From contig JAHJSH010000023.1 of NCBI GenBank assembly GCA_018830525.1, positions 1-44,428 on the forward strand: a DNA stretch of 44,428 nucleotides. Reading direction: 5' to 3'. Origin of the DNA: Nanobdellota archaeon. GTDB lineage: Archaea; Nanobdellota; Nanobdellia; Pacearchaeales; GW2011-AR1. This document shows positions 6,157 to 13,239 of the stretch, one piece after another (within the stretch, counting starts at the first letter, position 1; every line of letters starts with the position of its first letter). Position numbers and translations under genes: made by a program. A model generated the notes under the pieces. That model had not been told where the DNA came from. It saw only the letters and a list, made by a program, of their open reading frames with translations, and made no database searches.

Positions 6157-8043
6157 ATGAAAAAGAAGGGGATTTCAGCAGTTGTTGCGACAATATTAAT
6201 TATTCTAATCGTAGTTGTGGGGATTGGGATTGTTTGGAAAGTTATTTTGCCACTTTTTGCGGAGTTGGAGTTTTTGAGTTACTCGGATGTTCGGATGAAT
6301 ATTGTTATGCAGGGTTATACGATTTATGATGAGGACGAGCATTTCGCTTTTGTTCAGATTGGGCGGGGAGCTGACGAGGTTAATGTGACTGGGCTCGAGA
6401 TTGGATTTAATTTTGATGGGACGACGAAAACTTATCAGACGAAAGTGGTTCCTGCTCCGGGCGGAAAACATGTTTACAAATTTAATTTTACGAATGATTC
6501 TGATATGGGGATTCCTCAAGGGGTGGCTCCTGATAAGGTGACTGTTGCGCCGGTTTTTATTTATAATAATAAAATTCGATTAGGGAAGATTTTGGATGAG
6601 AAGCCTTTGCCTTCTGGGAAGATTTATTTGTCTGCGGGAGAATGGTTGAAAGCGAATGAGGAAGCTGCGGAGAATATTGTTGTGATTCACCTTGGTCCGA
6701 GTAATGTGCCTGGAACTCCGGTGAATGATACTGGGGATGAAGATAGATGTATTGTTTCTGGGAAAGAGATTTGTGGAAATGATGTTGATGAAGATTGTGA
6801 AAATGGGGCTGAGGCGTGTGGTCAAGGCTATTTTACTTTCCAAATAGACACTAGCTTAATATCTGGAACTACTTTTTCATTTCAGGCAGATAATGCTGAT
6901 TTGTCTGTTGACTGGGGCGATGGAAGTAATAACATTGCAACTGGAACGGGATTGATTAGTCATACTTATTCTACTAATGGAGTTTATAATGTAAGCCTGA
7001 ATGGAAGCGCAACTAGAATATCTTATTATGAAGGAACAGAAGATGCCTTAATAAATATTTTAACAAAGGTTTCTGACGGGGTTACTGAGATTAATAATGG
7101 CTATCAGATGTTTAGAGATACTTTAAATTTTGGAAAAGATCCTCTAAGTGAGCCTGCTTTTTTTGATGATGTTTCCGGAGGTGTTACTAATATGAGATAT
7201 ATGTTCTCCACCTCTCAATTCAACCAAGACATCTCCAACTGGAACGTAGCTAGTGTTACTAGTATGTACGCTATGTTCTACGACTCTCAATTCAACCAAA
7301 GTATATCTGGCTGGGATGTATCTAGTGTCACTGATATGAGATATATGTTCTCCACCTCTCAATTTAACCAAGACATCTCCAACTGGAACGTAGCTAGTGT
7401 TACTAGTATGTACTCTATGTTCTCCACCTCTCAATTTAACCAAGACATTTCCAACTGGAACGTAGCTAGTGTTACTAGTATGTACTCTATGTTCTACGAC
7501 TCTCAATTCAACCAAAGTATATCTGGCTGGGATGTATCTAGTGTCACTGATATGAGATATATGTTCTCCACCTCTCAATTCAACCAAGACATCTCCAACT
7601 GGAACGTAGCTAGTGTTACTAGTATGTACGCTATGTTCTCCACCTCTCAATTCAACCAGGATATATCCAACTGGGATGTATCTAGTGTTACTAGTATGGG
7701 AGCTATGTTCTATAACTCTCAATTCAACCAGGATATATCCGGCTGGAATGTATCTAGTGTTACTATTATGTACGCTATGTTCTCCACCTCTCAATTCAAC
7801 CAGGATATATCCGGCTGGAATGTATCTAGTGTTACTAGTATGGGGGGTATGTTCTACAACTCTCAATTATCAACTGCTAATTATGATAGTCTGCTTATTG
7901 GGTGGGCTTCACTACCTTCATTGCAAACTAACGTAAACTTCCACGCTGGAAGTTCTAGATATTGTAGTGGAGAGAGTGCTCGTAATACGCTGATTAATAC
8001 TCATGGATGGACTATTACTGATGGTGGGAAGGATTGTATTTGA
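6157..8043 (+). CDS. pilin-anchored adhesin with DUF285 (BspA-like) repeats
   Basis: 628 residues. MKKKG plus ISAVVATILIILIVVVGIGI is a class III signal/assembly helix, followed by a pilin-type beta domain to about residue 165. Next comes a Cys-rich linker with CGNDVDEDC, a PKD-like strand set ([16 protein letters not shown]) and, from about residue 353, nine 24-residue repeats of the form [22 protein letters not shown], the DUF285 family (PF03382) of surface proteins. The C-terminus resembles the usual end of these proteins. The domain order suggests a filament-tip or surface adhesin presented by the pilus. The start is leaderless after TATA at 6124-6134. A paralogue lies at 33488. Repeats use C-ending codons, unlike the pilin part. 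Confidence 0.9.
   Translation: MKKKGISAVVATILIILIVVVGIGIVWKVILPLFAELEFLSYSDVRMNIVMQGYTIYDEDEHFAFVQIGRGADEVNVTGLEIGFNFDGTTKTYQTKVVPAPGGKHVYKFNFTNDSDMGIPQGVAPDKVTVAPVFIYNNKIRLGKILDEKPLPSGKIYLSAGEWLKANEEAAENIVVIHLGPSNVPGTPVNDTGDEDRCIVSGKEICGNDVDEDCENGAEACGQGYFTFQIDTSLISGTTFSFQADNADLSVDWGDGSNNIATGTGLISHTYSTNGVYNVSLNGSATRISYYEGTEDALINILTKVSDGVTEINNGYQMFRDTLNFGKDPLSEPAFFDDVSGGVTNMRYMFSTSQFNQDISNWNVASVTSMYAMFYDSQFNQSISGWDVSSVTDMRYMFSTSQFNQDISNWNVASVTSMYSMFSTSQFNQDISNWNVASVTSMYSMFYDSQFNQSISGWDVSSVTDMRYMFSTSQFNQDISNWNVASVTSMYAMFSTSQFNQDISNWDVSSVTSMGAMFYNSQFNQDISGWNVSSVTIMYAMFSTSQFNQDISGWNVSSVTSMGGMFYNSQLSTANYDSLLIGWASLPSLQTNVNFHAGSSRYCSGESARNTLINTHGWTITDGGKDCI
7213..7860 (+). repeat. nine tandem 72-bp DUF285 repeats
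   Basis: Nine in-frame 72-bp units each begin tctcaattcaaccaag (or a one- to three-base variant). Units alternate between two subtypes (NWNVASVTSMY and [11 protein letters not shown]). Some are almost identical at DNA level, including silent positions, which indicates recent duplication or homogenisation. Repeat number is likely variable between strains and difficult for short-read assembly. Confidence 0.93.
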
Positions 8044-8049
8044 AATTGA

Positions 8050-8256
8050 TGGGGCTCAGAAAACACATTAACAGGCATAAAAGCAAATGAAAACAACCTG
8101 TATGGAATCTCTCTTTCCTCAAGCTCAGGCACTTCCATAACCAACAGCAACTTCTGCGGTAACCTTGTTTCATGTTCCTCCACTCAAACTTCTTTTACAA
8201 ACAATTACTGCTTAGACGAGGGTGGTTGCGGCGGAATTTGTCGGGTCTGCCCTTAG
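8050..8256 (+). pseudogene. C-terminal remnant of a right-handed beta-helix (NosD-like) protein
   Basis: Directly after the adhesin stop, an open frame reads WGSENTLTGIK, then NNLYGISLSSSSGTSITNSN, FCGNLVSC, FTNNYC and ends CGGICRVCP before TAG at 8254-8256. NN-YGI-L-SSS and the Cys-rich ending are typical of the last coils of parallel beta-helix surface proteins. No start codon or upstream part exists in this frame (TGA at 8047-8049). It uses C-ending codons (acc aac agc aac ttc tgc), unlike its neighbours. It looks like the tail of an earlier passenger domain displaced by the DUF285 passenger. Confidence 0.6.
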
Positions 8257-8258
8257 AA

Positions 8259-8328
8259 CAATAATTATAAAGACTCTTTTCTTCTTTTTGTTATGCCATT
8301 TGATGTGATTGTTGGTCTTGGATTATAA
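8259..8328 (+). pseudogene. duplicated herA promoter and first eight codons
   Basis: aataattataaag at 8259-8271 and atgccatttgatgtgattg at 8293-8311 match the promoter and start of herA (13206-13262). The encoded peptide is MPFDVIVG, identical to the HerA N-terminus, then LGL and a stop. The copy is truncated inside the ninth codon. It lies within the block bracketed by the 25-bp direct repeats, so it was probably carried along by, or left by, the recombination that placed the adhesin here. Confidence 0.7.
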
Positions 8329-8392
8329 TTATACTTCTTGCGCATAACATTAATAAACAAGTTTTTCTTTGGATGGTTAAGGTGAACATATA

Positions 8393-8560
8393 ATGGACAT
8401 TGCTTTTGTTGGACAATTGGTTGATTCTATGGAGACAGCAGTTTTGCAGTTGGAACAGGCGGTTACTTCGAATAATATTGATCAAGCGAATAAGTTGAGG
8501 ACATTTATTTTTGATTTACATATGCAAATAGGGGTGGCGATTGGGGGGAGAGATGTTTGA
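8393..8560 (+). CDS. 55-residue helical protein coupled to the TadC gene
   Basis: ATG 8393 follows an SD-like aaggtga (8380-8386) and encodes 55 residues (MDIAFVGQLVDSME... ending AIGGRDV). It is predicted to be mostly helical, acidic/amphipathic, without a membrane segment. Its stop (TGA 8558-8560) overlaps the ATG of the TadC-like gene (ATGTTTGA, 8553-8560), so the two are probably translationally coupled. I do not recognise the family. Position between the promoter and the platform protein suggests an accessory factor of the pilus motor. The right-hand direct repeat (8344-8368) supplies the TATA. Confidence 0.6.
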   Translation: MDIAFVGQLVDSMETAVLQLEQAVTSNNIDQANKLRTFIFDLHMQIGVAIGGRDV

Positions 8561-9845
8561 TTCTTTGAAGAAGAATATTGAGCAAGAGAAAAAGATTATT
8601 TTAGATATGCATTCTATTGCGACAAGTATGGAGGCGGATAAGGCTAATAAGAAATTTTATATTTCGAGTCTTCAGTCTCTTGCGCAACAACTTCAGTTAT
8701 TGAATAAGACGGTTCCAGAGTTATTGAAGGAATGGTCTCCCCTTAAGAAATTTATCGAAGGAGAAAAAAATACTAGTCCTGTGGAAATTAAAAGAGAAGT
8801 TAAGAAAGTTCAAAAGCCTAATGTTGTTAAAATGAGTTATGTTTCTCCTTTGACGAAGGAAAAGCAGTTTGTTACAATTAACAAAGGAGATAGAAAGACA
8901 TTTTTAGAGAAGTTGAAGATGTCTGAAAGTGGTTTGTCTGGGCTAAAGAATATGGAGAAAACGAAAGCTACTGCGATGGCAGTTATTAAGCCTAGCATTT
9001 TTGCGAAGTATTCTAATAGATTTTTTTTGAATTATTCTGAAAAGCTTGCTCCGAACTTTCCTAGTCTTGAAAAAGATTTGAAGAGGTCAAATATGCGATT
9101 TATGTTGAAGACCTATTTGTCTATGGCAATGCTTAGCTCGTTGCTGGCCTTTATTGGAGGTTTTTTGATTTATGGACTGATGGTCGTTATGAATCTTAGT
9201 AATCTCGTCCATATTTGGATTCCTTTTTTTGCGGCGGCGGGGGTGATGTTTGCGTTTTATACTTATCCTGCGAGCGAGGCTAGTTCGGTTAAAAAGAAAA
9301 TTTCTCAGGAACTTCCTTTTGTGACGATTCATATGGCGGCGATTGCCGGTTCGAATATTGAGCCTACTAAAATTTTCAGGATTATTGCAGCCTCAAAAGA
9401 ATATCCCACTATTGGAACTGAGGTTAGAAAAATTGTTTCTCAGATTGAGATTTATGGTTACGACTTAGTTACTTCGTTGAAGAATGTTGCTGCGAGAACT
9501 TCAAGTAAAGAACTTAGTGAATTGTTATCTGGTCTTGCGACGAATATTAGTGGTGGTGGAGAGCTGAAGACTTATTTGGAAAAGAAAGCGGAGAATTTTT
9601 TGATGGACTATAAATTGGAGCGGCAGAAATATGCAGATCTTGCCGGGACTTTTATGGATGTTTATATTTCTATTTTGATTGCGGCACCGCTTGTTTTGAT
9701 GATGATGTTTATTGTTATGAATGTTGCGGGGCTTGGTATGGGGGCTATGAGTATTACTACTCTTCTTTTCTTGAGTGTCGCGGGGATTGCGGTAGCGAAT
9801 ATTGTCTTTTTAGTTGTGTTAAATATTAAACAACCGGTGGTATAA
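8553..9845 (+). CDS. type II/IV secretion system F-domain platform protein (TadC/FlaJ-like)
   Basis: About 430 residues from ATG 8553 (MFDSLKKN); a TTG four codons upstream (8541) is possible but less likely because ATG 8553 overlaps the previous stop. Residues 1-170 are cytoplasmic and coiled-coil-like. Then come two membrane helices (about 185-235), a T2SSF (PF00482) four-helix cytoplasmic bundle with the pattern ELPFVTIHMAAIAGSNIEP, and two C-terminal helices (MMMFIVMNVAGLG and the last 25 residues). Such proteins sit in the inner membrane and translate ATPase motion into pilin insertion. A second, shorter F-domain protein follows 1 nt after the stop, giving a paired-platform architecture. 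Confidence 0.92.
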   Translation: MFDSLKKNIEQEKKIILDMHSIATSMEADKANKKFYISSLQSLAQQLQLLNKTVPELLKEWSPLKKFIEGEKNTSPVEIKREVKKVQKPNVVKMSYVSPLTKEKQFVTINKGDRKTFLEKLKMSESGLSGLKNMEKTKATAMAVIKPSIFAKYSNRFFLNYSEKLAPNFPSLEKDLKRSNMRFMLKTYLSMAMLSSLLAFIGGFLIYGLMVVMNLSNLVHIWIPFFAAAGVMFAFYTYPASEASSVKKKISQELPFVTIHMAAIAGSNIEPTKIFRIIAASKEYPTIGTEVRKIVSQIEIYGYDLVTSLKNVAARTSSKELSELLSGLATNISGGGELKTYLEKKAENFLMDYKLERQKYADLAGTFMDVYISILIAAPLVLMMMFIVMNVAGLGMGAMSITTLLFLSVAGIAVANIVFLVVLNIKQPVV

Positions 9846-9846
9846 A

Positions 9847-10686
9847 ATGAAATTTGAAAAAATGCATTGGATGGGTATTGGGGTCGGATTAGCTATGGCT
9901 GCAGTTTCCTTTTTCATATTCAAGCAAAAAACGATGTTTTATTTTATGCTGGTAATTTCTATGATTATTGGTTCTTTACCTTTCCTTGTAAGTTTTCTTC
10001 TTGGCCAGGGTAGGCAGAGAGAAAAAGAAGAAAAGTTCCTCGCTTTTGCTAGGGATTTGGTTGAAAGTGTTAAATCTGGTACTCCGATTAGTAAAAGTAT
10101 AATCCAATTGAGGACGAGAAATTATGGCGCCCTGACAATACATATTCAGAAGATGGCTAACCAATTAGTCCTTGGTTTTACACTGAATCAAGCTTTAGAA
10201 AATTTTGCAAGAGATGCAAAGAGTAAGGTTATTGCTAGGGCGATTGGACTTATTTCCGAAGCCGAACGGGCGGGTGGAAAAATTGAGTCGATTTTGGAAT
10301 CGGTTTCTAAATCAGTCGATCAGATTGAGAATTTAAGAAAAGAGAGAAAGGCTGCGGTTTCAAATTTGGTTACTCAAGGTTATATGATTTTCATTGTCTT
10401 TATTGTTATCATGCTTGTTTTGGAATTTAAGATTCTTCCATTGGTCGCGGATTTAGGGGGCGATGATACTCAGGGTTTGACCATCCAAGTGGCACCAATG
10501 AGTCCTGATGATTTTGCTATGCCTTTATTCATTATGCTTTTGGTTCAGTCAACTTTCGCAGGACTTGTTATTGGTAAAATTTCTGAGGGAAGTATTAAAG
10601 CAGGTATCAAACATTCATTTATACTTCTTACAATAACCCTATTAGTGACAACTGGGGCGAAAGCTTTATTTGGGGTGGCAGGATAG
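9847..10686 (+). CDS. second T2SSF-domain platform protein (TadC/TadB-like)
   Basis: 279 residues with two N-terminal membrane helices (about 8-25 and 31-53), a cytoplasmic T2SSF bundle (REKEEKFLAFARDLVESVKS ... AERAGGKIESILESVSKSVD) and C-terminal helices. ESVKSGTPISKSI is the usual helix-turn of this family. It begins 1 nt after the preceding platform gene, so the two are co-translated. They probably form a heteromeric membrane platform under the ATPase. The pilus operon proper ends here, and the following pilin genes have their own leader elements. Confidence 0.92.
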   Translation: MKFEKMHWMGIGVGLAMAAVSFFIFKQKTMFYFMLVISMIIGSLPFLVSFLLGQGRQREKEEKFLAFARDLVESVKSGTPISKSIIQLRTRNYGALTIHIQKMANQLVLGFTLNQALENFARDAKSKVIARAIGLISEAERAGGKIESILESVSKSVDQIENLRKERKAAVSNLVTQGYMIFIVFIVIMLVLEFKILPLVADLGGDDTQGLTIQVAPMSPDDFAMPLFIMLLVQSTFAGLVIGKISEGSIKAGIKHSFILLTITLLVTTGAKALFGVAG

Positions 10687-10727
10687 TTCTAAGATAGTTA
10701 TTTAAATGTAAAAATTATTCTATTAGT

Positions 10728-10790
10728 ATGGTGAGTAAAATGGGGGGGAGGGAGTTTTTAGATTGTCTTACGACGCAAGGTCGTGCGTGA
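10728..10790 (+). CDS. 20-residue leader mini-ORF (weak member of the RLCN family)
   Basis: ATG 10728 is about 25 nt after TATA ttatttaaat (10698-10707), a leaderless start. It encodes MVSKMGGREFLDCLTTQGRA and stops at 10788-10790. EFLDCLTTQGRA matches the FRLCNGKALA segment of the other mini-ORFs loosely. The DNA forms a stem acgac/gtcgt (in 10770-10784), and downstream aaaaatc/gattttt (10794-10808) repeats the hairpin of the other copies. Confidence 0.35.
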   Translation: MVSKMGGREFLDCLTTQGRA

Positions 10791-10820
10791 TCAAAAATCA
10801 AGATTTTTGCTAAAAATAAA

Positions 10821-10916
10821 ATGGAGAATAAATACAGGAGATTATGCAATGACGAAGTCCTCGTGGATCACCCAGTAGGTGATCTGGTGATCAAAAAATC
10901 GGAGGATTTTTGCTAA
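10821..10916 (+). CDS. 31-residue mini-ORF coupled to pilin-like gene (TAATG)
   Basis: Encodes MENKYRRLCNDEVLVDHP, then VGDLVIKKSEDFC, and ends TAA at 10914-10916 sharing its last A with ATG 10916 of the next gene. 35 bases (10866-10900) are identical to 4410-4444, and 30 bases (10890-10919) are identical to 4521-4550 in the leader of the ATPase gene. GGAGG (10901-10905) is presented in the loop of the hairpin aaaaatc/gattttt (10894-10911), 10 nt before ATG 10916. The upper stem gatcacc/ggtgatc (10866-10872, 10886-10892) competes with an alternative pairing to the internal ggtgatc. Leader peptide, cis-RNA, or both. Confidence 0.5.
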   Translation: MENKYRRLCNDEVLVDHPVGDLVIKKSEDFC

Positions 10917-11617
10917 TGGTGAAAGGAAAGGGGGGGGCGGCACATTTTGAGATGATAATTTCATTTATCTTCTTTATCGGGTTTGTATTCTTTTTGTTTT
11001 TATTTCTTAAGCCATATGATACAACAGTTTTGTCTGGCTCGGTCGTTTCTGCACTTTATGATACTTTTGAGGAAGAAGTTCATACTAATTTGACGAGTCT
11101 TTTTTTGAAGGCAAACGCAACGGATGTTGTAGAATCGTGTTTTTATGTTCAATTAGTCGATGATATTTTTATTTATACTCTCACAGAAAGTAGAGTAACT
11201 AATCTTGCAGGGGATGTAAGAGATTCTAATTTAGAGGCGGGACAATTGAACATGGAGACGGATGGTACTGTCCATTATAAGGTTGCTATTTCCCCCGAAT
11301 TTGAGGCAGGGGATTTAAGTGGGTGTACTCTTTTGCCCAATTATTATCTGGGAAGTAACTCTGGGAGAAGAGTCATTTCGAATAAGGCGTTAGAAGAAAT
11401 GAAATCGAGGTATGAAATAGATTATGAAAATTTGAAGGTTGATTTGAAGGTTCCCGAGGCTTTTGAATTTTTTATTATTTCAGAAGATATAGGGTTGGAG
11501 ATGAAACATTTTGTTCCAAGTTCTGTTACAAATGTTAATACTTATGATTATGTTTTGGAGGTTGTGAATTCTACCGGGGGGATTGTAAATGCGAGATTTA
11601 CTTTAGGAGTATGGTAA
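10916..11617 (+). CDS. pilin-like membrane-anchored protein
   Basis: From ATG 10916 (MVKGKGGAAHFEM) 233 residues. A basic N-terminus is followed by AHFEMIISFIFFIGFVFFLF, with a Glu near the start of the helix as in pilin-like proteins, and a large extracellular domain with two Cys (ESCFYV and SGCTLL). The first ORF codon upstream would be a TTG at 10910, but GGAGG spacing and the TAATG overlap favour 10916. I know no named family for the C-terminal domain. It probably contributes a minor pilin together with the following gene. Confidence 0.72.
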   Translation: MVKGKGGAAHFEMIISFIFFIGFVFFLFLFLKPYDTTVLSGSVVSALYDTFEEEVHTNLTSLFLKANATDVVESCFYVQLVDDIFIYTLTESRVTNLAGDVRDSNLEAGQLNMETDGTVHYKVAISPEFEAGDLSGCTLLPNYYLGSNSGRRVISNKALEEMKSRYEIDYENLKVDLKVPEAFEFFIISEDIGLEMKHFVPSSVTNVNTYDYVLEVVNSTGGIVNARFTLGVW

Positions 11618-11622
11618 ATAAA

Positions 11623-11703
11623 ATGTCGGAGACAGAAGCTTTTAGATTATGCAATGGCAAGGCCCTTGCGAAATTAAAAACTAAAGTTTTGAATTTATGG
11701 TAA
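11623..11703 (+). CDS. 26-residue mini-ORF coupled to pilin-like gene (TAATG)
   Basis: Begins 5 nt after the previous stop and encodes MSETEAFRLCNGKALAKLKT ending LNLW; TAA 11701-11703 overlaps ATG 11703. FRLCNGKALA is identical to the first motif of the ATPase-leader mini-ORF. At RNA level gcaagg/ccttgc (11656-11668) and aaaact/agtttt (from 11677) form two hairpins in the same positions as in the other copies, though the sequences differ. This is suggestive of conserved structure. Confidence 0.45.
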   Translation: MSETEAFRLCNGKALAKLKTKVLNLW

Positions 11704-12152
11704 TGAATAAAAATAAACGAGGTTGGATTACGGTTTTGGAAGCTACTATCGCAGTTCTTTTAGTTAGTGGGGTATTGATGATTGTTTATGTTCGGCAGGG
11801 GACGGATGAATCTCCGGTTCAAGATTATATATTTAGTTTGCAGAAACAAATTTTGTCAGATATTTCATTCCGGAGCGATTTAAGGACTTATGTATTGGAA
11901 GAAAATGAAATTGCACTTAATGAATTTGTGAATTCCAAAGTTCCCCCTGCGTATGGATATTCTGTTAAGATTTGTAATTTAGATGGTTCAACCGGGTTTT
12001 GTAAGCTTAATGAAACTGAAGTAATAGAAACTCGGGAGAAGGCTCTTTTTATAGAAGAGTTGATTGTTTCTGCAGAGTTAGATCCCACTATTCCTGGAGA
12101 TAGTATTTATGAGCCAAAGAAGGTTAAGCTTTTTATTTGGGAGAATCGGTAA
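11703..12152 (+). CDS. pilin-like protein (GWITVLEA type)
   Basis: 149 residues from ATG 11703 (MNKNKRGWITVLEATIAVLL); ATG 11697 adds two residues but lies before the mini-ORF stop, so 11703 is preferred. The signal has KRG then WITVLEATIAVLLVSGVLMI, with Glu at about position 6 of the mature helix, a classic type IV pilin assembly helix. The remaining 115 residues are a soluble domain with one Cys pair (KICNLDGSTGFCK). It is short like minor pseudopilins. Together with the preceding gene it forms a small unit at the end of the pilus locus. Confidence 0.75.
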   Translation: MNKNKRGWITVLEATIAVLLVSGVLMIVYVRQGTDESPVQDYIFSLQKQILSDISFRSDLRTYVLEENEIALNEFVNSKVPPAYGYSVKICNLDGSTGFCKLNETEVIETREKALFIEELIVSAELDPTIPGDSIYEPKKVKLFIWENR

Positions 12153-12198
12153 ATTTGTGAAAAGTTAAGATTATATAGGGCTTATTCTTGTTTTTTTC

Positions 12199-12606
12199 AT
12201 GACTCATAGGTTTTTGGAGCACACTGCCGATGTAAAATTTCGGGCGGAAGGTTCTACGATTGAGGAGATGTATAGCTCTGCCGCTGATGCTTTAAATGAG
12301 ACGATTCGGGGAGATATTAAGATTCTTGAACAAGAGGAAAAAACGTTTGAGGTCGATGGTCCAGACCAAGAAGTTTTGCTCTATAATTTTCTCGAGGAGT
12401 TTTTGTTCTTGTTAGATGCGAAGGAATTTTTGGTCTCGAGTATTAAAAAGATGAAGGTTGAGGATAAAAAGATTAGTTGTACTGTTTTTGGGGATAGCGC
12501 AGAGAATTATGTTTTTACAAATGATGTTAAGGCGATAACCTACAATGGGATGATTATCGGCGAAGGTCATGGGAAATTTTTCTGTGAAGTTGTTTTGGAT
12601 GTTTAA
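12199..12606 (+). CDS. archease, RtcB activating protein
   Basis: 135 residues matching archease (PF01951): N-terminal RFLEHTADVKF with the metal-binding Asp, a central helix EVLLYNFLEEFLFLLD and the DVKAITYNGM motif near the C-terminus. Archease helps guanylylate RtcB and allows multiple turnover of tRNA splicing/RNA repair. The rtcB gene is in this window at 36186, 24 kb away, not in the same operon. TATA agattatatagg (12168-12179) is about 25 nt upstream of ATG 12199, so it is leaderless. Confidence 0.95.
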   Translation: MTHRFLEHTADVKFRAEGSTIEEMYSSAADALNETIRGDIKILEQEEKTFEVDGPDQEVLLYNFLEEFLFLLDAKEFLVSSIKKMKVEDKKISCTVFGDSAENYVFTNDVKAITYNGMIIGEGHGKFFCEVVLDV

Positions 12607-12750
12607 GAATGCCTAGCCATTCTTAACAACTTTGTTCAATTAGCGATAATTAAAAATCAATTTTTCATTATCGTATTTAATGTGAAATAAAATTTTTTAA
12701 CGGTTCCGTCATGCTTCGCACGACCCTGAACCTAAAATTTTATTTCACAG
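12603..12750. other. three consecutive hairpins downstream of archease
   Basis: The 330-bp gap after archease holds stems taagaatg/cattctta (12604-12625, including the stop codon), cgataat/attatcg around aaaaat/attttt (about 12641-12677), and a 15-bp perfect stem 12682-12696/12734-12748 (gtgaaataaaatttt). The apical region of the last folds further as ggttc/gaacc, gtc/gac and tgc-ttc-gca. The first could be a terminator. The last, a long extended hairpin with nested helices, looks like a structured RNA. No TATA is obvious directly upstream. Confidence 0.5.
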
Positions 12751-12805
12751 ACTTGTGCAACTAGGATGTAGATAATCTTATATATCTTTCCGGGATGTTA
12801 ATCTT

Positions 12806-12886
12806 GTGGTTTACTGTTCTAAATGTGGATATTTGATGTGAAGGAATAGTGCCTTCTATACTATGTGTGGGGAGAAATATAAATAA
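12806..12886 (+). pseudogene. possible zinc-ribbon remnant with in-frame TGA
   Basis: Reading GTG 12806 onward gives VVYCSKCGYLM, a TGA (12839-12841), then RNSAFYTMCGEKYK and TAA. CxxCG followed about 20 residues later by MCGEKY resembles the archaeal zinc-ribbon pattern CxxCG...CxxCG.KY, with the third Cys replaced by Tyr and the frame broken by TGA. It is very short and may be chance. Confidence 0.25.
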
Positions 12887-12935
12887 ATCTTAGTTTTAGG
12901 ATAACTTATATAATCTTGTTATGTTTATTATTTTT

Positions 12936-13178
12936 ATGGAATTGGACTTAAGTGAACTTGACGCAATCGTTTTGGATAATGAGATTGGAGTTGATATTGG
13001 GAGAGGACCTTTTCTTTTGACTCCGGAGAAGTTTATCGATTTGTTGAATAGTGGGGTGGCGCAGAATGCAGATTTGAACAACTTAATTCATAAAAGAAGT
13101 GGGGGTTATTACCATACTGCAAGATACAAGGGGGTTGGTTTTTTGTCTTATGGCCCGCGCGAGATTTATGATGTTTAA
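12936..13178 (+). CDS. hypothetical 80-residue protein
   Basis: Encodes MELDLSELDAIVLDNEIGVD ... GGYYHTARYKGVGFLSYG. Start ATG 12936 is about 25 nt after TATA cttatataatc (12905-12915); the upstream ATG 12921 is too close to that TATA. Acidic N-terminal helix, then a Gly/Tyr-rich C-terminal half. No membrane segment or Cys. No family recognised. It ends 61 nt before herA, which has its own TATA, so an operon is not required. Confidence 0.6.
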   Translation: MELDLSELDAIVLDNEIGVDIGRGPFLLTPEKFIDLLNSGVAQNADLNNLIHKRSGGYYHTARYKGVGFLSYGPREIYDV

Positions 13179-13239
13179 TTTTAAATAGTGTTGATTGGAG
13201 TTAGATAATAATTATAAAGGTCTCTTTCTTTTCTAATGC

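Noticed and set aside
7213-7860. Regular 72-bp repeats considered as CRISPR-like array
   Set aside because: Units are contiguous, in frame and translate to DUF285 repeats; there are no unique spacers and no cas genes in the window.
7144-7866. Long minus-strand open frame (240 codons) opposite the DUF285 array, and a similar one at 34331-34774
   Set aside because: Both are antisense shadows of highly repetitive coding sequence, and their peptides merely repeat the 72-bp unit.
12806-12886. Selenocysteine read-through of TGA 12839 in the zinc-ribbon-like frame
   Set aside because: No SECIS-like structure tied to it, one more Cys is missing, and no selenoprotein machinery is visible. Decay is simpler.
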